A stretch of 29,693 bases of DNA from an uncultured Collinsella sp. (GTDB lineage Bacteria; Actinomycetota; Coriobacteriia; Coriobacteriales; Coriobacteriaceae), in the NCBI GenBank assembly GCA_900756725.1, contig CAAELJ010000065.1:1-29693 (forward strand), in the 5' to 3' direction. Made by a program: the position numbers and the translations under genes. The notes under the pieces are model-generated. The model was not told the DNA's origin. It did not search any database and saw only the letters and a list, made by a program, of their open reading frames with translations. Shown here piece after piece: positions 1 to 7,674 of this stretch; position 1 is the first letter of the stretch; every line of letters starts with the position of its first letter.

Positions 1-37
1 CGCCCGCAGTCCCGGACCAACCAGCTTCAAGCCGCAG

Positions 38-1243
38 TTACGACAGCGCAATACCGCCAAGCCAGCCCCAACGCACGCCCGACCCAGTGCCATAGAAGCT
101 AATAAACGAATCAAGCGACTTAGACGTAATGGCGCCCTCGTTGCTCATTACGATGCCGCCGCCAACGTAGATACCCACATGACCGTAGATAAGGCCCGGA
201 GCACCCGTGCCGCTGTGCGAGGAATCGGCCACGATCATGCCCACCTGCAGCGCCGAGCGGTCGGAGCTATAGCACCAGGCGTTGAACATGTCACACGCGT
301 TGCCGCCAAAATAGCCCACGCCGGCATTGCGGAAGACATTGGTAACCCACGCCGCGCACCAGTTCTGACCCGGCGAAGGCGTGGAGTAGCACGCGTTGAC
401 GACGGCCTGCTGCTTGCCCGAGCCGGCATTCTGCTGCGGAGTTCCGGGCGCATACGATCCACCGCCCGAGCTCGAACCACCCGAGTAGGAATTGTTCTTG
501 TTCGCGGCGGCCGCGGCAGCGGCGGCCTTCCTAGCGGCCTCCTCGGCCTGGGCGGCAGCGAGAATCTCGGAATCGCGCTGAGCCATGAGCTCCTTGACGT
601 CGTCGGAAAGACCGTTCAGCACGGTCTGGACTTCTTGCTGCTTGGCCTGCATATCCTGCATCTGAGCCGTCTGCTGGTCCTTGAGTTTCTCCAGGTTGGC
701 CTTTTGTGCTTCGAGCTCGGTCTTCTGCGCGTCGAGCTCAGCCTGAATCGTCTGGATATCCTCGATGGCATCGCGGTCGCTCTTGTTGATCTTCTCAACG
801 TAATGCGCGTTGGCGACGAGTTCCTCAAACGAGCCAGAGGCCAGCAGCAGCGACAGGATGTTCGTACCGCCGGACTTGTAGCTGGCGGCCACGCGATCGG
901 AAAGGTCGTTGCGCTTCTTCTTGAGCTCGGCCTTCTTTTCATCGATCTGGGCCTGCGTGTCGTCAATCTTGCCCTGGACATTCTCGATGTCGTTGAGGGT
1001 CTGGGCATTCTTGTTGGCGAGCGCCGCGTACTCATTGGCAATGCTGTCGAGCTGAGCCTGGACCTCGTCGAGCTGGGCCTGGGCGGCATTCAGTTTGTCG
1101 GTGGTTTCTTGACTGGCCTCAGCCGCATGGGCGCGGGCGGGCAGGCCAAAAAGAACAGCCGCAGAAGCGGCGCCGAAAAGAGCCTTAAGGGCAGTGCGGC
1201 GCGAAAGCTCCTGCGTAAAGATGGAATCGTTGTTTGGTGACAT
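38..1243 (-). CDS. Tat-exported coiled-coil cell-wall hydrolase (CHAP/NlpC-P60-like)
   Basis: This 401-residue protein is probably a secreted peptidoglycan hydrolase. The N-terminus has a twin-arginine type signal (SRRTALKALFG at about 14-24, hydrophobic core, then ARAHA around 36-40). Residues 45-245 are a heptad-rich coiled coil like that of CwlO, RipC and PcsB, in which the coil holds the enzyme inactive until divisome or FtsEX contact. A Gly/Ser/Ala linker (about 250-275) leads to a papain-like domain with a likely catalytic Cys296 (in NWCAAW) and His355 (in YGHVGIYV). The ATG at 1243 has a GGAG ribosome site 5 nt upstream. The exact superfamily (CHAP versus NlpC/P60) cannot be settled by eye, but the Cys-His arrangement fits both. 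The gene is transcribed away from galE and appears monocistronic. The bond cleaved is not predictable from what I see. Confidence 0.88.
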   Translation of the reverse strand: MSPNNDSIFTQELSRRTALKALFGAASAAVLFGLPARAHAAEASQETTDKLNAAQAQLDEVQAQLDSIANEYAALANKNAQTLNDIENVQGKIDDTQAQIDEKKAELKKKRNDLSDRVAASYKSGGTNILSLLLASGSFEELVANAHYVEKINKSDRDAIEDIQTIQAELDAQKTELEAQKANLEKLKDQQTAQMQDMQAKQQEVQTVLNGLSDDVKELMAQRDSEILAAAQAEEAARKAAAAAAAANKNNSYSGGSSSGGGSYAPGTPQQNAGSGKQQAVVNACYSTPSPGQNWCAAWVTNVFRNAGVGYFGGNACDMFNAWCYSSDRSALQVGMIVADSSHSGTGAPGLIYGHVGIYVGGGIVMSNEGAITSKSLDSFISFYGTGSGVRWGWLGGIALS

Positions 1244-1445
1244 ATGTACTCCGTTACATGCTTATTTATATGTCGCTCAACTCAAACATATTAACGCACA
1301 TCGCGCTTGTCCCAACTATTTCCACGAACGGCTGGAAAAGCATGGTCAGCGGCTCGCAAATACGTCCCACACCAAAGGTAAGGATTATGCAAATAACACC
1401 CTATGAGTACGTTAACATCAATCCTCTGGTTTTCCTGCCCCGCGT

Positions 1446-1506
1446 GTTTTGGGCGCCCCCAGCTGCGCTATACTCCCCTCAAGAAGTGTTCCTGATTCGA
1501 TAGGAG
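1446..1506 (+). promoter_or_regulatory. Probable galE promoter and RBS
   Basis: A good -10 hexamer TATACT lies at 1469-1474, about 38 nt before the galE start. A strong AGGAG ribosome site at 1502-1506 decides the ATG at 1512. No convincing -35 hexamer is visible at 16-18 nt spacing (GTTTTG or TTTTGG only), so the promoter call rests mainly on the -10 and its position. Confidence 0.4.
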
Positions 1507-1511
1507 ACTAC

Positions 1512-2573
1512 ATGTCCAAAGCACTCGACCCCAAAGACACCTGCGTCCTCGTTACCGGCGGCGCCGGCTTTATCGGCTCGCACACCGTCGTTCAGCTGCT
1601 CGAGGGTGGCTACCAGGTTGTCGTCGTCGATGACCTCTCCAACTCCAGCGCCGTTGCCATCGACCGCGTCAAGACCATCGTGGGCGACGAGGCCGCCAAG
1701 AACCTCACCTTCTACGAGGCCAACGTGCTCGACCGCGATGCGATGAACAAGATCTTCGATACCCACCAGATCGACCGCGTCATCCACTTCGCCGGCTTTA
1801 AGGCCGTTGGCGAGTCGGTGAGCAAGCCCGTCGAGTACTACCACAACAATATCGAGAACACCCTGGTGCTCATCGATGTCATGCGCAACCACGGCTGTAA
1901 GTCCATCATCTTCTCGAGCTCTTCGACCGTCTACGGCGATCCGGACAATCCGCCCGTCACCGAGGAAGACCCCAAGAAGCCCGCGACCAACCCCTATGGT
2001 TGGACCAAGTGGATGATTGAGCAGATCCTCATGGACGTCCACACCGCCGACCCCGAGTGGGACGTCGTGCTGCTCCGTTATTTCAATCCCATCGGTGCCC
2101 ATCCGTCGGGCCTGATCGGCGAGGACCCCAAGGGCATCCCCAACAACCTGGTGCCCTACGTCGCCCAGGTCGCCGTCGGTAAGCTCGAGGCCGTTCAGGT
2201 CTTTGGCAACGACTACCCCACCCCCGACGGCACCGGCGTGCGCGACTACATCCACGTGTGCGACCTGGCATCCGGTCACGTTGCCGCCCTCAACTGGATG
2301 AACGGCAAGACCGGCGTCGAGATCTTTAACCTGGGCACCGGCACCGGCACCTCGGTACTCGAGGTCGTCGCCGCCTTCTCCAAGGCCTGCGGCAAGGAGC
2401 TGCCCTACGTGATTCGCGAGCGCCGTGCCGGCGATATCGCCGCCAACTGGTGCGATGCCTCCAAGGCCGAACGCATGATGGGCTGGAAGGCCCAGTACGA
2501 CATCGCGGACATGTGCCGCGACAGCTGGAATTGGCAGAGCCATAACCCCAACGGCTTCGCCGACGCCGAGTAG
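1512..2573 (+). CDS. galE: UDP-glucose 4-epimerase GalE
   Basis: This is a 353-residue short-chain dehydrogenase/reductase of the extended type. It interconverts UDP-galactose and UDP-glucose using bound NAD, in the Leloir pathway and in supply of surface-glycan precursors. The N-terminal Rossmann motif reads TGGAGFIGSH (about residues 15-24), the catalytic Ser/Thr is in SSSSTVYGDP, and the Tyr-x3-Lys dyad is in NPYGWTKWM. RYFNPIGAHPSG is the usual GalE substrate-loop signature, and length matches the family. The reading frame is open further upstream, but the ATG at 1512 is preferred because AGGAG lies 5 nt before it. The gene stands alone, with a terminator downstream. The family assignment is firm. 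Confidence 0.96.
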   Translation: MSKALDPKDTCVLVTGGAGFIGSHTVVQLLEGGYQVVVVDDLSNSSAVAIDRVKTIVGDEAAKNLTFYEANVLDRDAMNKIFDTHQIDRVIHFAGFKAVGESVSKPVEYYHNNIENTLVLIDVMRNHGCKSIIFSSSSTVYGDPDNPPVTEEDPKKPATNPYGWTKWMIEQILMDVHTADPEWDVVLLRYFNPIGAHPSGLIGEDPKGIPNNLVPYVAQVAVGKLEAVQVFGNDYPTPDGTGVRDYIHVCDLASGHVAALNWMNGKTGVEIFNLGTGTGTSVLEVVAAFSKACGKELPYVIRERRAGDIAANWCDASKAERMMGWKAQYDIADMCRDSWNWQSHNPNGFADAE

Positions 2574-2582
2574 CCACTCCCC

Positions 2583-2620
2583 CGTGCTAGGTTTTGTGGC
2601 ATGCCTCAAGACCTAGCACG
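2583..2620 (+). repeat. Hairpin just after galE
   Basis: A perfect 10-bp inverted repeat (CGTGCTAGGT at 2583-2592 and ACCTAGCACG at 2611-2620) starts 9 nt after the galE stop. The loop contains the palindrome GGCATGCC. There is no T-run, so it is more likely an mRNA 3'-end stabiliser than a terminator. A second weaker hairpin (GTAGATTT/AAATCTAC, 2654-2684) follows. Confidence 0.5.
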
Positions 2621-2686
2621 CGACATGCTCGGCACATGCCGCTTCCTGCATGGGTAGATTTCTAGACATGTCCCAAAAATCTACTG

Positions 2687-2719
2687 GCCCCGGCCTCCAA
2701 TGTGAGGTCGGGGCTTTTT
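2687..2719 (+). terminator. Rho-independent terminator downstream of galE
   Basis: An 11-bp GC-rich stem (2687-2697 with 2704-2714, one G-T pair) closes a 6-nt loop and is followed by TTTTT at 2715-2719. Position and strand fit termination of galE. The T-run coincides with the point where the broken transposase remnant on the other strand ends. Confidence 0.8.
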
Positions 2720-2936
2720 AGGAACTCGTTCTCGAGCTCGAGCTCGCGCATGCACTTGCGGCCGCCGCGACCGGGTGGTTGGTCAGCTCCTTCTTCCTGA
2801 CCGTCACCCATCTTCCCAGGGTCTTCTCGTTGATGCCGAGGTCGGCTGCCACTTGGGCGATGGGCTTCCCCGACGCGGCGGCGAAGTCTGCGGCCTCGGC
2901 GCGGTACCCCGCTGTGTAGGAGGGCCCGTCTGCCAT
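2718..2936 (-). pseudogene. IS3-family orfA (HTH transposase subunit) remnant, frameshifted and truncated
   Basis: The first 50 or so residues from the ATG at 2936 read like an IS3-type orfA helix-turn-helix: YTAGYRAEAADFAAASGKPI, then QVAADLGINEKTLGRWV. A clean AAAGGAGT ribosome site lies 8 nt upstream. After about residue 50 the reading frame degenerates into Ala/Ser repeats. The continuation typical of orfA (RKCMRELELENEF) is found in a different frame at about 2722-2760, so a frameshift is present. The element then stops abruptly at the galE terminator. No orfB (DDE catalytic subunit) follows. It is a dead fragment marking an old insertion next to the accessory region. Confidence 0.75.
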
Positions 2937-3229
2937 GACTGACACTCCTTTCTTTTTGGCGCTGAAACGATTATCGCCGCTCAACGCCATTCCTCTAAGT
3001 CAAGTGTCCTTGAATACGATACAGTTCAAATGGACGAGGAGAATCTGGCGCTCCTCTCGATGAGCCCGGAGAGGTCCCTGGTCGTCACCTTCCCCCGCGC
3101 GAACGCGAAGCGGACGGCGGCGAGCCATGTCCTCACCGCGCGTTCCATTTAGGGAGTCCTCGAGAAGTCGATCTCTCTGTGCGATAATCGAGCTATTGAG
3201 TCTCGCGAGTTTAGAGCTGGTGATATGCA

Positions 3230-4528
3230 TTGAAAATCAAGATGAAAAACATCGGCAGGGTCGCTGAGGCCGATATCGAGATTAATGGTATTGCCGTGAT
3301 CGCCGGGGAGAACGGGACGGGGAAAAGCACGGTTGGAAAAGCGCTTTATGCGGCCTTCAACAGCATGTCCGATTCGGAGAACAAAATCGACCGCATGAGG
3401 CGCAATAGTGTTGAGCGCGCCATCAGGAAGGCATATGTGGGAAGCCCTCTCGACTCCACGTCTCGCCACAGGCGAACTGCTGGAAGAATGAATAGTTTCA
3501 TCGACAGGGTTTTTTCGGGCGAGTGCACGAGGGACGAGCTTATTGATGAGATAAAGGAGTATTACGGGGAGGAGATCTCCCGTGAGATCGAATCCGATTT
3601 CACGAATGGCGTAGCAGGAGTTGCCGATCAGATTATCGAGATCATGGATATCTCCGATGATGAGGTATTTCGTGCGATTGCGACAAACAGGTTCCGAAGC
3701 GAGTTCAACGGCCAGATCAATTCGGTTTTCGGCGAAGAGCCCGGGAAGGTCGAACTCCAGATAAAGGACGCATCTACGGTTTTCTCGGTTGCAAGTGACG
3801 AGGTGGCGGAGGTGCACGATAGGAGGGTTTTGCGATTCAGGGCGCATTATCTGGACGACCCGTTCCTGATCGATTCTCTCGGAGGACCCTACGGCCCCGC
3901 TTTTCGGTTCAAGCCCCTCCTTGGACACCAGGAGGAGCTGCGGCAAGATTTGATTCAGGCGACCATCCGTAACGATGACAGCGAGTCCTCGCTGTTCGAA
4001 GAGATCGCGAAGGAGCGACACCTGAAGGTTCTCATGGACAAGGTTTCCTCCTTATGTCCGGGGCATTTCGAGAGGAGCGAAAGTCGCGGTCACCTTACGT
4101 ATCTCGAAGAGGGCTTCGCTCGGGGGTTGGAGCCTGGGAACCTTTCTGCTGGCTTGAAGACGTTCGCCATCATGAAGGTGCTCTTGAAGTCCGGCGCGCT
4201 AGATGCCGGAGGGACTATTATCCTCGATGAACCCGAGATTCATCTTCATCCTGCATGGCAGCTGGCCTTCGCCGAGATAATCGTGCTGCTCCAGAAAGAG
4301 CTCGGGATGCACGTCTTAATGAGCACCCATAGTCCATATTTCCTGAATGCGATCGAAGTGTATTCTAAGAAGCACGCTGTTGATGGATTGTGCTCATATT
4401 ATCTTGCGGAGACCTGCACTGATGGACGCTCTCGCTTTGCCGATATAACCGGCTCGACTGAGGTCGCCTACGAGAAGCTGGCGGCTCCTTTTGATACGCT
4501 TGAGAGGGAGGAGTACGGCCTTGAGTAG
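3230..4528 (+). CDS. AAA/SMC-like ATPase of a candidate two-gene defence system
   Basis: This is a 432-residue ABC/SMC-type ATPase. It carries a Walker A AGENGTGKST (about 25-34), an ABC-signature-like LSAGLKTFA (305-313), a Walker B with catalytic Glu in IILDEPEIHLHP (330-341) and a switch His in STHSPY (365-370). This order matches the AAA_15/AAA_21 group found in OLD, Septu PtuA and retron-associated ATPases. No TOPRIM nuclease domain follows, so the effector is probably the next gene. The start is uncertain: TTG at 3230 has a weak GGTG site, and ATG at 3242 has none. The stop overlaps the nuclease start, so the two are translationally coupled. Codon use, with many AGG and ATA codons, differs from the housekeeping genes and suggests transfer. 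The antiphage role is inference. Confidence 0.82.
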   Translation: MKIKMKNIGRVAEADIEINGIAVIAGENGTGKSTVGKALYAAFNSMSDSENKIDRMRRNSVERAIRKAYVGSPLDSTSRHRRTAGRMNSFIDRVFSGECTRDELIDEIKEYYGEEISREIESDFTNGVAGVADQIIEIMDISDDEVFRAIATNRFRSEFNGQINSVFGEEPGKVELQIKDASTVFSVASDEVAEVHDRRVLRFRAHYLDDPFLIDSLGGPYGPAFRFKPLLGHQEELRQDLIQATIRNDDSESSLFEEIAKERHLKVLMDKVSSLCPGHFERSESRGHLTYLEEGFARGLEPGNLSAGLKTFAIMKVLLKSGALDAGGTIILDEPEIHLHPAWQLAFAEIIVLLQKELGMHVLMSTHSPYFLNAIEVYSKKHAVDGLCSYYLAETCTDGRSRFADITGSTEVAYEKLAAPFDTLEREEYGLE

Positions 4529-5189
4529 CGACCTGTGCGCCTCCTGCCCTCATCCGAACTCTCCCGCGGTGCCAGATGGCAGCGATGGTTGCTCCCGTTG
4601 CAGGACCTGTATCCTAAGGGACTGCACGTCGACCATCTCCAAAACATCCAGAGACGGGAGCGTCTCTCTTGTGGATGACGATTTGCCTGTTGTCAATTTT
4701 GACTCTGTTAAAGAATGCTACTGCAAGAAGGTCAATAGGTGGATGCAACTCCCGCGCTCCGCCGATGCGCTGTATTGCGATCGGGAAACGTTATATCTAG
4801 TCGAATTTAAAAACGGCAGTCTGAAGGAGACGCTGGGGAAGAGGCTCAATCCCAAGGATGACGAAGAGCTTGGTATCAATCTTGGCCAAAGGGACGCCCT
4901 CATCGAGAAGTGCAAGGACAGCGTTTTGATCTGCTCGGACCTGTGGGGAAAGAGGACGAGATGGTTTCGCGAGCACTGCGTCTTTGTTTTGGTATACAAC
5001 GAGGACAAGAACAAGACCGCGTTGAAGCGGGTTGCCAGCTCGATTAGGAAAAAAGCGCGTTTTGGGCTTCCTGACAAATTGAAAGGTTTTTGCGTGAAGG
5101 ATGTCTTGACGCTAACCGAAAAGGAGTTTTCGACATCGCTCCTTTCAACTTGGCGAGACGCAGAAGAAATCGCGGAGGTCGACGCGTAG
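4521..5189 (+). CDS. Cys-rich PD-(D/E)XK-like nuclease, partner of upstream ATPase
   Basis: This is a 222-residue protein that I do not recognise by name. With the TTG start at 4521 (GGGAGGAG 7-9 nt upstream, overlapping the ATPase stop by 8 nt) the N-terminus has six cysteines (6, 9, 24, 27, 30, 35), arranged like one or two zinc-binding knuckles. The core reads SADALYCDRETLYLVEFKNG, giving Asp82, Glu95 and Lys97 in the spacing expected of a PD-(D/E)XK nuclease active site on adjacent strands. No transmembrane segment is seen. Coupling to an SMC-like ATPase suggests an ATP-gated nucleic-acid-cutting complex, as in other ATPase-nuclease defence pairs. A frame open further upstream to 4491 would start without a ribosome site. 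The nuclease assignment comes from the motif alone. Confidence 0.72.
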   Translation: MSSDLCASCPHPNSPAVPDGSDGCSRCRTCILRDCTSTISKTSRDGSVSLVDDDLPVVNFDSVKECYCKKVNRWMQLPRSADALYCDRETLYLVEFKNGSLKETLGKRLNPKDDEELGINLGQRDALIEKCKDSVLICSDLWGKRTRWFREHCVFVLVYNEDKNKTALKRVASSIRKKARFGLPDKLKGFCVKDVLTLTEKEFSTSLLSTWRDAEEIAEVDA

Positions 5190-5211
5190 GAGACCGAAAA
5201 GCATCCGGTGG

Positions 5212-5490
5212 CTATTTGCTCCCGATATCGATCGTTCGTCTGCAGTCGGTTTTCTTTCCGCTGCGCCCGCCAGTTTGCGATGAGTCGCGCACCGTGTGAA
5301 GCTCAACACGGATGAAATACAAATATAATCCCCCCTTGCACTGTGTTGATAAATATTGCTCGTCGAACTCATCTGAACTGGGCTTTCTTGCATAGAACTG
5401 CCTGAACCTGAGCGTTTTCGGGTATCGCATTGCCCGATCGAGCACCATCGCGACCTTCTCAAGCTTGTCCTCGGGCGGACTCATAGCCAC
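5212..5490 (-). CDS. Hypothetical protein
   Basis: This 92-residue ORF is not recognised. The first 45 residues (for example EDKLEKVAMVLDRAMRYPKT) look like a charged soluble helix with normal codon use, while the C-terminal third is Ser/Thr/Arg-rich and less protein-like. It starts inside the end of the upstream ORF (32-nt overlap) with only a weak G-rich ribosome site. It may therefore be the frameshifted continuation of that ORF rather than an independent gene. It is convergent with the ATPase-nuclease pair. Confidence 0.4.
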   Translation of the reverse strand: MAMSPPEDKLEKVAMVLDRAMRYPKTLRFRQFYARKPSSDEFDEQYLSTQCKGGLYLYFIRVELHTVRDSSQTGGRSGKKTDCRRTIDIGSK

Positions 5491-5839
5491 AGCCCCGCAT
5501 GTCGTCCCGGTTGGAGCCGGGATGAGCCCTCAGGAAGCACTGCATGAAGTAGCGCATCCGGTTCACGGGCCCCAGCGGGTTCTGGCCGTCGGGAACGCCC
5601 TTGAGCAGCTTCGCGTTGTAGTGCTGGCTCTTCAGTGACAGATTGTTGACGGGAGCCGTGTGGCGCCCGAACGTCGCCAAGGTCTTCGCCCTGCTTGTCT
5701 TGCCAAGGCCCTCCCGGATGAAGATTGAATTGCCTGGCTCATCGCAGCCGAGCGCGACACGGCCTCTACCCGAGACCATCATCTCTACACATAGCCCATC
5801 ATTCGACAAGAACGCGCAGTTTGTCCTGCATAGGCGCAT
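5459..5839 (-). CDS. Hypothetical Cys-containing protein
   Basis: This 126-residue ORF is not recognised but is likely real. It has a good GGAGGGGG ribosome site 5 nt before the ATG at 5839. Its codon use is GC3-biased over residues 40-110 (for example YNAKLLKGVPDGQNPLGPVN). The N-terminus holds three closely spaced cysteines (4, 8, 17). No signal peptide, membrane segment or catalytic motif is apparent. It could be an accessory component of the neighbouring ATPase-nuclease unit or unrelated cargo. The C-terminal tail after residue 110 is poor in protein-like composition, which again suggests a frameshift into the downstream frame. Confidence 0.5.
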   Translation of the reverse strand: MRLCRTNCAFLSNDGLCVEMMVSGRGRVALGCDEPGNSIFIREGLGKTSRAKTLATFGRHTAPVNNLSLKSQHYNAKLLKGVPDGQNPLGPVNRMRYFMQCFLRAHPGSNRDDMRGCGYESARGQA

Positions 5840-5868
5840 GGTGTCCCCCTCCGCCGCAAGAGGTGAGC

Positions 5869-5914
5869 AAAAGAGAGGCTCCCCTCGCCACTACCGGACA
5901 AAGGGACCTCTCTG
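5869..5914 (-). terminator. Possible terminator of the RiPP operon
   Basis: Arms AGAGAGG and CCTCTCT (5873-5879 and 5908-5914), extended by GGGA/TCCC across a bulge, form a hairpin. On the minus strand it is followed by TTTTG. It lies 126 nt past the exporter stop and before the next gene. The 5915-6039 interval has no other convincing signal. Confidence 0.45.
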
Positions 5915-6039
5915 GGGAAACACGCTATAAAACCTTCTTGCCGGGCGGTCGAGTACAGCACCGACGGCGTACCCGTGGAGACCTACCCAGAGCCCACGCC
6001 ATTTCAAGCTTCTTGGTCTTCAACGCCACAATCCGATAA

Positions 6040-7674
6040 TCATCCAGCCGTCGAAATGACCTCGTCACAGGCGGCAAGCATCTCCTCGTCATGAGTGACA
6101 ACGATTACAATATGGTCTCTCTTAATTTCATGAAGCAATTTGATCAGCGCACCTCGACTCTTCGCATCAAGTGCTGAGGTCGGTTCATCAAAAAGCATAA
6201 CGTCCGGCGATTTCAACAGCTGTCTCACAATTGCAATCTTTTGCTTCTCGCCGCCGGACACCCCTCCTTTCCCGCCGTCAAGCATCGCCGTTGCCCCGTT
6301 CTCCACAGAAGCAGCCATTTCGTCTAGCCCCAATATGACAAGCATCCGATTCAGCTTATCCATCTCGTAATCATCAGAAAGCAGCGTAAGATTATCGAGA
6401 ATCGTCCCCTCAACGATAGGGGGTTCTTGCTCCGTAATGCTGACTCGACACCGCCGCAATGCATATCGATCGATGCAACGCTGTGACACCCCGTTGTAGC
6501 GAACGGCCCCTTCTGTGTCATCTGGATATAGCCCCAATATCACTGACAGCAGCGAGCTCTTCCCCGAACCATTCGGCCCCGAGATTCCATATAGCCGACC
6601 CCTGGAAAACGCGAGCCCCTCAATGCTTAACGCGACCCTTTCCGCCCCTGGATAACGTAGCTTGATGTTCTCTAGACGGATTTCCTCAATCGGACCAAGC
6701 GCCAATTTGCCATTCGCTTCCACCGGGACATCCCAAATTCTTTTCAGCCGCTCATAGCATACGCGATTAGTCTGGTAATCCCTTCCCCAGCCCAACAAAT
6801 ACTGTACCGCTGAGCTTAAGTTCGAATAATATCCAACAGCAGTCACGAGAAAACCAGGCAACAGTCTCCCGCCCATCACTTCAACCGCGCCCACAGCAAG
6901 AAGACATCCTTGAGCGGCGGAAGCGACCAACGCGTTGCCAAAGGTAAATCTAGACCCTACTTCCTGATTTGCTCTCATCGTTGGATAGAGCCCATTAAAA
7001 GCTTCGACCAGTACAGCGCGGGACCTATCGAACAAAGCATGTTTGCGGATGAAATCAACTTTCTCCAACTGATCTTGTAGACAGGAAAAAAACCTCGCGC
7101 TCTGCTCTTGTACGTCAAAACTTCTCTCAAACAGCCTTGCGCGTGAAACCGCATAAAAAGCGGCACTCGCTGCCGCAAGAACAAGGCAGACCACACTCAA
7201 CTTGATATTCAGGCTACCGAGAACAAACAGGGCGGACAAAAGGGTGATAACGTTGCTTGAAACTCCCACAACCGAGTTGATTACGAAGATGACAAGGTCA
7301 TTAGCGTCGTGATTGATTTGCTGGTTATAATACGACGCGTTGAAGCCCTCGAAGAATGCCTGGGGAAGGTGCTTCACGTGCTCAAGCGTATCCGCATTTA
7401 AGCCGAACCCCGCATGCGACTGAAGGTTGATGTACAGCATCTCTGAGCAATACACTAGTCCCGCTCGAACCGCTTGGACCGCAACCAAAATAAGGCAACA
7501 AACGAGAACGGCGGCAAGATCGGCGCTGGCCGGCATCGCCAATCGGTTTACCACTATGCCGGTAAGAAAGGGACCCGCAAGCGCAAGCAGCCCGACCAAA
7601 ACTGTTACGACAAGATAGGCGTAGAATCGACCGCCCAGTATATATTTTCTACAGAGATTAAGCATCAGCCTCAT
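6040..7674 (-). CDS. ABC exporter (fused membrane and ATPase domains) of the RiPP operon
   Basis: This is a 544-residue type I ABC half-transporter. It has an N-terminal six-helix membrane domain (hydrophobic stretches around 20-50, 55-78, 130-175 and 245-285). The ATPase domain has Walker A GPNGSGKSS (about 366-374), signature VSGGEKQK (about 472-479), Walker B VMLFDEPTSALD (about 492-503) and H-loop VTHDEE. It lacks an N-terminal C39 peptidase, so it probably exports a mature or separately cleaved peptide. It is the last gene of the operon and overlaps the maturase stop by 17 nt at the ATG at 7674. A GTG at 7686 and an ATG at 7665 are alternatives. The substrate is inferred from context to be the modified peptides. 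Confidence 0.88.
   Translation of the reverse strand: MRLMLNLCRKYILGGRFYAYLVVTVLVGLLALAGPFLTGIVVNRLAMPASADLAAVLVCCLILVAVQAVRAGLVYCSEMLYINLQSHAGFGLNADTLEHVKHLPQAFFEGFNASYYNQQINHDANDLVIFVINSVVGVSSNVITLLSALFVLGSLNIKLSVVCLVLAAASAAFYAVSRARLFERSFDVQEQSARFFSCLQDQLEKVDFIRKHALFDRSRAVLVEAFNGLYPTMRANQEVGSRFTFGNALVASAAQGCLLAVGAVEVMGGRLLPGFLVTAVGYYSNLSSAVQYLLGWGRDYQTNRVCYERLKRIWDVPVEANGKLALGPIEEIRLENIKLRYPGAERVALSIEGLAFSRGRLYGISGPNGSGKSSLLSVILGLYPDDTEGAVRYNGVSQRCIDRYALRRCRVSITEQEPPIVEGTILDNLTLLSDDYEMDKLNRMLVILGLDEMAASVENGATAMLDGGKGGVSGGEKQKIAIVRQLLKSPDVMLFDEPTSALDAKSRGALIKLLHEIKRDHIVIVVTHDEEMLAACDEVISTAG

Noticed and set aside
3033..3155. Small plus-strand ORF (about 40 codons) upstream of the ATPase
   Set aside because: No ribosome site and no recognisable motif. 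It may be a decayed fragment. The 2937-3229 interval otherwise shows nothing I can support.
3149..4021. 290-codon frame opposite the ATPase gene
   Set aside because: The plus strand encodes Walker A, signature and Walker B in order; the opposite frame has no recognisable domain.
5930..6030. Plus-strand protein-like stretch (EYSTDGVPVETYPEPTPF)
   Set aside because: It looks like the tail of a gene, but there is no start, no upstream coding continuity, and it runs into the exporter gene antisense. At most it is an unidentifiable remnant.
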